From: Synura sp. LO234KE
Taxonomy: Eukaryota; Sar; Synurophyceae; Synurales; Mallomonadaceae
NCBI GenBank assembly: GCA_015143735.1
Contig: VKHC01000589.1
Span: forward strand, 1-10,791
Length of the DNA stretch: 10,791 bases
Direction: 5' to 3'
Part shown: in pieces, positions 1 through 6,800 of the stretch
Layout: each line of letters starts with the position of its first letter
Position numbering within the stretch: the stretch's first letter is position 1
The notes under the pieces: generated by a model
Told to the model about the DNA's origin: nothing
The model's database searches: none
What the model saw: the letters and a program-made list of their open reading frames with translations, nothing else
Translations under genes and position numbers: made by a program

Positions 1-6
1 TTTTAG

Positions 7-122
7 AGGACACGATGAAAAGGCCAAAAACATCAAAAATCGTCGTGTACACGATTGTGGAAGACACGATCCATGGGATACTGTGGGATCACAATCGTTT
101 CCTGTGTGCTGGATCGTGTCCT
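7..122. repeat. Inverted-repeat structure, possible MITE or transposon end
   Basis: The sequence AGGACACGAT at 7-16 is matched in inverted orientation by ATCGTGTCCT at 113-122. Inside, the core ACACGAT recurs directly at about 50-56 and 64-71, and inverted forms (ATCGTcGTGT near 40, CACAATCG near 91) add further pairing. The whole 116-bp stretch could fold into an imperfect cruciform. Short AT-rich elements with nested terminal inverted repeats of this kind are typical of non-autonomous DNA transposons. I see no clear target-site duplication, and it could equally be the end of a larger element that begins left of the window. Confidence 0.55.
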
Positions 123-167
123 TGCGCATACACTCTAGTATGAAATTGTTATTTCATCCACCTTTAG

Positions 168-590
168 CCTAGGACTAAGAAAAAGAGCGATAAGAGAGAG
201 CAAATATGCCGTTTTGAAGACTGTCTGCGCAAGTTACGACGAAAAACTATGTTCACTATTTGTAATCGATATCATATAGCATATGCTCGTCAACAGGGTC
301 ACCTAATACCTCGCATTGAGGAAATTTCATCACCTGATTTATATGCCATCGCTAATTATTTGGACACTTTGCGATCTCGAGCTAGCACTAAAATTTTTTA
401 AGAACTGCGGGCTTTATTTACGTATTTTCAATGGTGTACTATGAGATCAACTCAAGAACGTCATTCATTTGAAGGCACAGTATTCAAGTCTCGAGGAAGG
501 TATGGTGAATGTTGTATAGGGGAAAGTAGAGCTATATCAGAATGGAATAAGGGCATTTTTGGGGGTATCACCAAACCCAATCGATCGTAA
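168..590 (+). pseudogene. Broken reading frame, weakly like a recombinase core-binding domain
   Basis: One frame stays open from 168 to 590 except for a TAA at 399-401. Both sides of that stop look like coding sequence. Before it the frame reads ...SSPDLYAIANYLDTLRSR..., and after it ELRALFTYFQW.... A helical 'xxYLDTLRSR...ELRALFTYF' layout resembles the SAM-like N-terminal DNA-binding domain of tyrosine recombinases, including Crypton-type elements. The catalytic R..H-R..Y set is not visible, so this is only a suggestion. The first ATG in frame is at 249. A stop at 588-590 closes the frame with no recognisable C-terminal domain. It sits directly inside the inverted-repeat structure at the left edge, which would fit a decayed mobile element. 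Confidence 0.35.
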
Positions 591-771
591 ATATCTCAGG
601 TCATATAGGAGTAACTAGTGAAAAAGTTGTGGATCGTTTCGCTGCATCACTATAAAAATCTCTCGACAAAATATAAGATGCCCTTCCACAGAGATATTTT
701 TCTGACATATAAATAAATAATGCCATCGACTCCAGTGACAATCGGATCCTTATGATCGGATCTCGTTGCTC

Positions 772-1303
772 ATGATATTTATGTGCTGGAATAATACAGT
801 TTCAAGAATTGTTGTAATGCATACTGATCCGGCCACCAAGAATAATGGATTTTTGACTGACCAGCAGAAGATTTATGAGAAGATGCTCATGGGGGATAAC
901 GGTAAAGAACAATCCAGCTCCGTCACATTGACATTACCAAAAGCAATTACAGTTGCAGCATACTATCCGCTCACTAATGCGGGGACATTTGTTAGTTTGC
1001 ACGCTGGAATGAATTATGATGATATTGTTACTTGTCTTTGCACACGGTAAGATGATGCAAGACTACAATCATCTATTAAGATATTCAAGATATTCCAAAT
1101 TTGAGCGACGTACAGTAACCTATTCTGAACGACTAATGTAATGAAATAAGTTCGTAATTCTTTCATGCAGACTTCAAGTTCGTCGAGACGATGCAACGGG
1201 ACTGCAAATCGTTAGTGCAGAAGGCTGGAGTAATGAAATTCTGCTAAAGATTGCATTCCAAACCAACCTACAGTGGCAACTCTTCAAGACAACGACAACG
1301 TGA
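772..1303 (+). CDS. Unrecognised two-exon coding region, probably degraded
   Basis: ATG at 772 (or 817 in the same frame) opens a frame to 1046, where CACACG|GTAAGA is a good 5' splice site. A matching 3' site TTTCATGCAG ends at 1170, with a branch-like GACTAAT about 35-40 nt upstream. Splicing out the 124-nt intron joins CG|A as Arg and keeps a good-looking frame (..LQVRRDDATGLQIVSAEGW..) to TGA at 1301-1303. The product would be about 135 residues and matches no family I recognise. Beyond the stop, the same frame is open again to 1513 and contains a hydrophobic stretch (AGVLFAGVAIGGYFLV) that would suit a membrane helix. A different frame (1273-1485) is also open there. This suggests either missed introns or pseudogene decay. 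Confidence 0.35.
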
Positions 1304-1730
1304 TGGTCCGGTCCGGCCGCGACAACGTGGGCGCGGCAAGGACACTGTCCTCCTTCGCCGCTCTACACAAATACACACCGCCTATGTATGCCAAGATCAA
1401 TCGATTGGCGTCTGTGTACATGGGCTGGCGTTCTATTCGCGGGGGTCGCGATCGGCGGCTATTTCCTTGTATCTATTACACATAGCTTTTCGGGCATTCG
1501 GAAGGATATCAGCTAAAATCCTTGTTGCGAAACCACCTTAGTGTCTCCGTTTGCTGAAGCCGATCTTAAATTTACAGGACAGGGTCCGATTGCAGCGCGT
1601 AGCTTTCTTACTACTTTTTTAGAGTGTTGATCGACGAGCATATAGTTTCAAAATACCTTCTCTATCGCTTAAATGAATCATTACAGCAGTTATGCAGGTG
1701 GAGGATGCTAGGGCAGTAAACTCACTCTCA
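1304..1730 (+). pseudogene. Coding-like fragments in shifting frames
   Basis: This is the downstream continuation of the preceding frame. After TGA at 1301-1303 it runs open to TAA at 1514-1516, then again to TGA at 1628-1630, giving ..SPFAEADLKFTGQGPIAARSFLTTFLE. Just before that stop there is a T-run near 1614-1620. Another frame then continues as VLIDEHIVSKYLLYRLNESLQQL.. to a TAA near 1720. The simplest reading is one ancient coding sequence with a single-base slip in the T-run and two nonsense changes. Unrecognised introns are the alternative. No family is recognised. Confidence 0.3.
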
Positions 1731-1970
1731 TCGTAGTTAATATAACGACTACCATGGATTTATTTGTTACTATTGTAATTGTACCTCTGGGAGTACTTCC
1801 TAACTAGCTCTCATAACTGTAGCGTTGAGCTGGTAGTTCTCAGAATATCTAATGTTGTAACGTAACTCAACTGCTGAATAACGCAAGTCAAGGCAAAAGT
1901 ATTCCGTTTAAGCATTAGAACGCGCTACCAAGATTGTGTACCCCAGAACGAGCGACTGTATGATAGTTAA

Positions 1971-2363
1971 TTACTTAGAATCTTTGACCAAACTGAAAGT
2001 CACCTCGATACTACTACCACTCCCCCAGAGAATGAGTCAGATGAACAACACTCTTCGTCCACTGAGATTGGCGATGACTCGGCGCCCTCACCTGATCAAA
2101 ACAAGATTGTGTCGGAAGGAAATTACACTTCACCTCCGCGCCAGAAAGACAGAATGATAAAAAGAGAGAGGACTAGAAGTGAACCTGAAAGGGGTGGTTC
2201 GATATTTGAATCAAGCAGCGAGTGCGCCTCAACTACATTTTTATTCAAGAGCACTCATATGTATTGGTGCGAGCCCAGGTGTTCGTTAGATTGGAAAAAG
2301 GGGAAACGAGGTCAGCGGTGGAAAGGGAAGAGCCAATATCCCCTCAGCAGGCACAAATTGTAA
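1971..2363 (+). CDS. Acidic, Ser/Thr/Glu-rich open frame (exon or pseudogene part)
   Basis: The frame is open from 1971 to TAG/TAA-type closure at 2361-2363 with no ATG near its start, so it is probably an internal exon. An AG acceptor (TTACTTAG) lies just inside it at about 1978. The early part is strongly biased and disordered (DTTTTPPENESDEQHSSSTEIGDD, shown only in outline), followed by a basic patch (RMIKRERTRSEPERGG). Such composition is unlikely in a random frame, but it gives no family. After about 2210 a second frame becomes more coding-like than this one, so the true transition is either a frameshift or an intron I cannot place. Confidence 0.35.
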   Translation, partial: LLRIFDQTESHLDTTTTPPENESDEQHSSSTEIGDDSAPSPDQNKIVSEGNYTSPPRQKDRMIKRERTRSEPERGGSIFESSSECASTTFLFKSTHMYWCEPRCSLDWKKGKRGQRWKGKSQYPLSRHKL

Positions 2364-2704
2364 TATTGAAGATCAATCATCGCCTACCAAGTTTGTCAAC
2401 GATAGTACCTGTGTCAGCGCTAAGTCCCAGAGACAACTCGTCTTTCTTTCCCCTATACATTGGAGACCCGCTGGTACTCCTGGAGCGGAAATATCGAGCC
2501 TTCCCTCATTTCGAACCTGAGAGCGTCTGAATTCAAGCTCAAAAGCGCTTGCGTGGTTTATATACCAAAATACACCGATTAAGACCAGTTTTCTCAGTGG
2601 AGAAACCGGCAAATAATTGCAAAATGGAACCAGATTTCCCTTTTTCAACTGAACAAAAGCAAGCATCTAGATTCCCAAAATCGATTAGCAAAATATTCTT
2701 GTAA
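2210..2704 (+). pseudogene. Coding-like frame interrupted by one TGA
   Basis: A frame open from 2210 to 2527 reads ..YVLVRAQVFVRLEKGETR.. and ..VILKINHRLPSLSTIVPVS... It meets TGA at 2528-2530 and then continues in the same frame as QAQKRLRGLYTKIHRL..PVFSVEKPANN.. to TAA at 2702-2704. The absence of other stops over 165 codons, and the protein-like composition on both sides, argue for one ancestral reading frame with a single nonsense change, or a short unrecognised intron over the stop. It overlaps the preceding Ser-rich frame by about 150 nt and is shifted relative to it. Family unknown. Confidence 0.35.
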
Positions 2705-3261
2705 CAATTATAAAAAGTATGGATGATCGGGAGGGTGATGACATCGCCGAACTGGGTTGAAGGCGGAGCTGCAGCTCGCCAGCTGCAAGGCTGTTCTTCG
2801 AGTCCTTCATTCACGTGCTACCTTCATCATTTTTTAGATGTATCTCAAAATGGTCGCGAGGTATCTTCTTATTTCATGCTTTCCATCATTTCTCTATCAG
2901 ATGTAAATGGCCAGCTGGAAGATAACAGAGTATTATGGCTCTTCTGTATCCCCCCACGAAAAAGTTTATCTCTCTTTTAGCTTTTTGTATTTACCGTGTT
3001 TTCTGTGGTTTTAACCATGATACATGTGAATGATTCCCCATAGATTATAATATTGCGTAAGCGCGAAGCCCGATATCAGGAACAAAAACTGTGGATAATT
3101 TTACTGTCGGTCAGTTTCATCCTGTCAGTTTTCGTTTTCTCTAGACCATGAATCTATATATTATTTACATTCACTCATACATTGAATGTAATTTTAAGAC
3201 TATTTTCACTGCACTCCAGTATCGTGGAATTCTCCCTTATGATGGCATCCTATATGTAGTG
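2705..3261. other. No supported gene
   Basis: One open frame (2723-2980, +) is present, but its composition is not convincing and it has no detectable domain. A small inverted repeat, ACATTCA at 3167-3173 and TGAATGT at 3183-3189, could form a weak hairpin. AT-rich sequence with no clear promoter or terminator dominates the rest up to the retroelement. Confidence 0.4.
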
Positions 3262-3561
3262 TTGCCATCGAAGTCCACCACTATATCTCCATCATTAGCT
3301 GAAGTGAACCAGCTATAGCTTAACATCAAATTCTATTTCCCACCTATCGTCGGTGGACTTTAGCAAAAGGCTTAGCATTCTTAGGTTTTGAATGGATTGA
3401 CTCTTATGCTGTTGGTGACGCGTAGTAGAGTACAGCAAATAAATTTTGATACCAAAAAACAGCTGCACATGGTGTGCTCTGGCAGCAGGCTGCTTCAGGT
3501 TACGACTTTGAGCTATTCAGGGACCTTAAGGCATTGTCAGGCACATTTTCAAGTTATTATA
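3262..3561 (+). repeat. Left (5') LTR of the retroelement
   Basis: The secure part is 3352-3561, which aligns with 5801-5990. Weaker similarity (ATAGCTTA..CAAATTCTA against ATAAGCTT..CAAATCATA) extends left. TG at 3262 is a plausible but unproven start. AATAAA at 3438-3443 matches the copy in the right LTR. The repeat ends in TA rather than CA, consistent with decay. Within it AAGTCCACC (3271-3279) is the inverted partner of GGTGGACTT (3352-3360). Confidence 0.6.
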
Positions 3562-3881
3562 CTGTGAGGTAAACAGCACCACCCACCGAACCCATCACTC
3601 CCCACGTACCAGATGGCAAACCCCGTGACCGACTATGGAGCTCCAGGTGCCTGCACCCGGAGGAGACAGCTAATCCCCTACTACGTCCCCAAAGGCGGCA
3701 GGAGAAACAGGGGAGCAACTAGAGCGAGCACGATAGGCAGTAGCAATATATGCAAAATCATGTCACGGTGAGCAGTCGAAAGGAAGTGAGTCACAGACAG
3801 AGCACACGGGGATCCTGGTCACAGCGCGGTGCGCTCGCGGGAGAGGATCCAAAGAGGAGAAAACGCGAGGAGGTCGCCTAG

Positions 3882-4421
3882 GACTACGGAGTAGAGACAA
3901 AAGGAGACGGCAAACGCACTGGTGTACTGGAGGAGCCAGGGCGCCCTCGAGCCACCACGTGTCCCGCATTTCCCACGGCGTCTGGGGAAGAGGCACCCGT
4001 GTGCGCCTTGATCCAGCAAAGGGCCAAATGGCCTGTCATGATGGGCATGAATATCTTGAAGAAGACGATGGACGCGCTGAATGAAGGCCTTATTACACCG
4101 AGACTTGATAGATTTGTCCCCGAAGTAGTGCGCACAGTATATGCTGTCGGTGATCAAGTTTATACACCGGCGAACCGGCGTGAAGGAGGTCCCATTAGAG
4201 ATACGAATCCACTTGAGGGCATGGTAGTAAGCGCACATTTCACCGGTGTTGTTGGTGGGCAAATGGCTCCGATCCAGTCCAGATCGGACCGTACAGTGAA
4301 CACTGAACCCCAGAGCGAGGCAGGGGAAGCGGAGTCGCCGGTGAGGTACACTCCCCACCCGTCGGACCTTTATTCAAGCGAGAAAGAGCCGTCCGTGTAC
4401 AGGACCGCATCTGGGGAGTAG
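3882..4421 (+). CDS. Open frame inside the LTR element, function unknown
   Basis: The frame is open for 180 codons from just after a TAG at 3879-3881 to TAG at 4419-4421. The first in-frame ATG is at about 4038 (WPVMMGMNILKK), giving roughly 128 residues from there. The sequence is hydrophilic, with a helix-like N-terminal part (..GMNILKKTMDALNEGLITPRL..) and a Glu/Ser-rich tail. It could be a gag remnant or a gene carried by the element. It shows no zinc knuckle (CX2CX4HX4C) and no protease DTG motif. An overlapping 179-codon frame on the minus strand (3819-4358) is Cys/His/Arg-rich and looks like a GC-driven shadow. Confidence 0.35.
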   Translation, partial: DYGVETKGDGKRTGVLEEPGRPRATTCPAFPTASGEEAPVCALIQQRAKWPVMMGMNILKKTMDALNEGLITPRLDRFVPEVVRTVYAVGDQVYTPANRREGGPIRDTNPLEGMVVSAHFTGVVGGQMAPIQSRSDRTVNTEPQSEAGEAESPVRYTPHPSDLYSSEKEPSVYRTASGE

Positions 4422-5721
4422 AGCGTAGTCTGCCAAGGGTGACTTGCTGAGCGACGTATGCTTCGGCCTTCTGACGAGGCTTGACCGCACGACGATCCGT
4501 CGAGGGGAAAACGGTTGAGTACAATTGGGCTGGCCTCCACGGCCTCTATGTATTTTCCCTGTTTCCTGGTTTCCCAAGTGCGTCGATTCTCGGAACCAGG
4601 GTGCGAGAGAAAAGTCGAGGAGCACGGCGGTAATGGCCTCCGGGGGTCAGTAGCGGAAAGAGGACATTAGAGAGAGTGGTCAGTTGGGCAGTGTTCCAGT
4701 TCCCCACTAGGCCAATATTATGTGACAGTCTAGAGTGAACAAGCTGCATGAGCTGAAGAACAAGCCACTTCTCACGGTATGTGCTGAGCGCGTATTGGCC
4801 CATCTGAGCGTTCATGGATACTCGACAATGATGTAGAAGAAAGGGTGGAAGATATTATCAAAGGTGGCTTCGTCGCAACTGTCTGAAGAGATGCAAAGGG
4901 TGCAGGTCAGTAAGGCCATCCGCTCGGGAGCCGAGGTAGCCTCTTTGCAGGAGCTGGGACCAATGGTCCAGTGCTGCTCATGAATGAGTTTCTCATGGTG
5001 GCTCCGAGAGCCTTGGGGGAGACAGGGCAGGTATAGGACCTTGACCGCAAAAGTCATCGTGACGCCTTCCTATGTGGGAGGGTCGCAGCATGTGGCACGG
5101 CCCAGGCTGCCAGAGCGCTTAGCCTGAATGCGCAGCAGGCATTGTACTCTCTGGTGCACTGACACAAGCAGGGGTTCCCCCGTGAAGAGGTCCCGCCTGG
5201 ACCAGGAGCCGCGCAAGGTGCCCACTGGAAAGCAGGTGCCCATGGAGTGTACCGTAACGGAAGTCTCATGCAGCGAGAGGGAGCTGTAACTAAGGCCGAG
5301 ACACCTGAGGTCGCGCAAGACTGTGCATGGTGTACGTCGAGGTCTGACGACTGACAGTAGGCAAGAGGACTAGAACAGGGGTGGAGTGCCGAGGCGATAC
5401 TAGGGGGACAAGAAGAGCTGTACGGTCCATGAAGCCATTCGGTCACCTCACTACGATGTCACTAGGGCTGAAGCTGGTACATGAATGATAAGGGAGCCAC
5501 TTCATAGGACGCCTGATGCTCCCAGAGGCTGCGAAGGCTTATGGCGAGCATGTGACTTATCGATGATGGTATCACAGAGTCGCGCGGCCCAGGACTCGTG
5601 ATTATACTTGTGAAGAAATGCAAGTGAGACTCGGGCGGTGTACGCTTGAAGGAGCACTACAAGGACGAGAAAACGTGCTTGTTTGGATCTCTAGGTAGAC
5701 ATGGTGAGGGGAGTGGACCAC
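4422..5721. other. Degraded, GC-rich interior of the LTR element
   Basis: Only fragmented frames occur here, the longest being a 130-codon minus-strand frame at 5054-5446 with Cys/Ser/Pro-rich composition that I regard as non-coding. No reverse transcriptase YxDD, RNase H or integrase HHCC motif is visible on either strand. The G+C content is clearly higher than in the flanks, which supports a separate origin of this segment. Confidence 0.4.
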
Positions 5722-5734
5722 GGAGGAGGAAGAA
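5722..5734 (+). promoter_or_regulatory. Putative polypurine tract
   Basis: This run of 13 purines, GGAGGAGGAAGAA, ends directly at the TG that begins the right LTR. In LTR retroelements this tract primes plus-strand DNA synthesis, and its position sets the element's orientation as +. Confidence 0.5.
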
Positions 5735-5990
5735 TGCTGGTGACCAAGAGTATTTAACGGGTCAATATAAGCTTCTAGACAAATCATAGTAAGCTTTAGT
5801 GGTGGACTTAGCATGGTTAGACTTTGAGTGGACTGACTCTTGCTGGTGGCGACGCACAGAGTACAATGAATAAATTTTGATACCAAAAAACAACTGTGGT
5901 GTGCTTTGGCTGCAGGCTGTTCAAGGTTACGACTTTGAGCTATTCAGGAACCTTCAGGAATTGTCAGGCCTCTGACGAATAGTTATTACA
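5735..5990 (+). repeat. Right (3') LTR of the retroelement
   Basis: The repeat begins TG after the purine tract and ends ..AGTTATTACA. It carries a TATA-like CAATATAAG near 5763 and AATAAA at 5869-5874. It shares 5801-5990 with the left LTR. Confidence 0.6.
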
Positions 5991-6103
5991 TTCAACATCC
6001 AATAAGCATGTCCACGATTCTATCTTTAAACTTTGAAGAAATGTGTTATGCGTCGCATATATCGTATACATTCTATTTCTACTTAGTTTTACTATTTATC
6101 TAC

Positions 6104-6305
6104 TCAAATATTCTGACGGTTTTGTCCCCAATCACAAATAAGTTCCGCTTGCCCATAGAAAGCCCCCCCCCGGACGCCAAACAGCGGAAGCATTTCCCAA
6201 ATCCTTCGAGTTGATTCTTTCAAGCTTTTATGCTTTTTAGGTGAATACGACAAGCAAATATTCTAATTTTTTTCCCCAATCAAAAAAATAGTTTCGGCGC
6301 TTGCC
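6104..6305 (+). repeat. Pair of about 50-bp direct repeats
   Basis: CAAATATTCT..TTTTGTCCCCAATCA..AATAAGTTCCG-CTTGCC at 6104-6153 is repeated with changes at 6254-6305 (CAAATATTCT..TTTTTCCCCAATCA..AATAGTTTCGGCGCTTGCC). The two copies are 150 bp apart and could be remnants of a tandem duplication. Confidence 0.6.
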
Positions 6306-6325
6306 AACGCTGAATGATTGGCAAG
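6300..6325. repeat. Short hairpin CTTGCCAA...TTGGCAAG
   Basis: CTTGCCAA (6300-6307) and TTGGCAAG (6318-6325) form a perfect 8-bp stem with a 10-nt loop. The hairpin lies at the end of the second direct-repeat copy and just before a 16-bp tandem motif. Confidence 0.5.
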
Positions 6326-6365
6326 GTATTTGTTATTGCACTGAGTGACGGTATTTGTTATCGCA
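6325..6365 (+). repeat. Two copies of a 16-bp motif, 25-bp period
   Basis: GGTATTTGTTATTGCA at 6325-6340 is repeated as GGTATTTGTTATCGCA at 6350-6365, with one difference. Confidence 0.6.
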
Positions 6366-6400
6366 ATTAGTAATGTTCATCGATGACATTGTTCTCTTCA

Positions 6401-6406
6401 TTTATT
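6401..6406 (-). terminator. Candidate poly(A) signal AATAAA of the microexon gene
   Basis: The minus strand reads AGTAAATAAATGAAG here, about 230 nt downstream of the TGA at 6633-6635. A canonical AATAAA at this distance would give an ordinary 3' untranslated region. The hexamer alone is weak evidence in AT-rich DNA. Confidence 0.4.
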
Positions 6407-6632
6407 TACTAGAATCCGATTCTTGGACCTCGTCCAGCTGCGTACTTCTATGCTAGGGTGAGAAATACGAGTAGACGCAACATCACTGAAGACACAGTCC
6501 TAACGTACAGTAGTTGGAAATAGCAATATATCAGTCCTAATTTTAAGAAGACGCAAACTTGCTCAAATTATAAATTACTCCGGCAGAACGAACTGCACCT
6601 AAAACAAGGTTCTCCCTAAAGCCAATATTTTT

Positions 6633-6800
6633 TCACTCCTCTAATTTGTTCTCGTCAACCGGACGCCTCATCTGCTTGTTCATCCCTCCGTTATCCCTGG
6701 TCATCTTCTTGAGGTACATATCCGGTAAGAATGATTCCCTTGTTGCGGAAGCCTTCGAAGTATCAGGTGAATCCTCCATCGGCAGCTCCATCGGAAGCAC
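6633..6800 (-). other. Terminal exon of the microexon gene, 55 residues and stop
   Basis: After the acceptor ..AAACGCTTGAG (intron 6801-6915, 115 nt) the frame runs GTG CTT CCG .. to TGA at 6633-6635 in phase 0, the same phase as all microexons. It opens VLPMELPMEDSP, which continues the xIP-T-S-S-P-T pattern of the upstream blocks but without any intron. It then becomes a charged, Lys/Arg/Asp-rich tail (..DMYLKKMTRDNGGMNKQM..) ending RRPVDENKLEE. An overlapping minus-strand frame beginning at 6913 is in another phase and runs through the last intron, so it is rejected as a shadow. Alternative in-frame acceptors (GAG at later ATGGAG positions) could shorten it by a few codons. Confidence 0.8.

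Larger units (their letters stand above)
3262..5990 (+). mobile_element. Old LTR-bounded retroelement, probably non-autonomous
   Basis: Two related direct repeats bracket a GC-rich interior. They align from GGTGGACTT (3352 and 5801) to AGTTATTA[T/C]A (3552-3561 and 5981-5990). They share blocks such as AATAAATTTTGATACCAAAA and TACGACTTTGAGCTATTCAG, and differ by many substitutions and indels. A purine-rich tract GGAGGAGGAAGAA (5722-5734) sits immediately before TG at 5735, as expected for a polypurine tract abutting a 3' LTR on the + strand, and the right LTR ends in CA. The interior, about 2.2 kb, is too short for gag plus pol, and I see no reverse transcriptase, integrase or protease motif. 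I find no convincing target-site duplication or primer-binding site. LTR divergence implies an old insertion. Confidence 0.7.
5991..6400. other. Spacer with short direct and inverted repeats
   Basis: No gene is supported. The 68-codon frame at 6008-6214 (+) is short and Phe/Tyr/Leu-rich because the DNA is T-rich. The stretch contains the two repeat pairs and the hairpin listed separately, and a run of nine C near 6164. Confidence 0.4.

Noticed and set aside
3819-4358. Minus-strand 179-codon frame in the LTR element
   Set aside because: It is antisense to the more protein-like plus-strand frame, is rich in Cys, His and Arg as GC-rich shadows are, and opposes the orientation set by the purine tract and LTRs.
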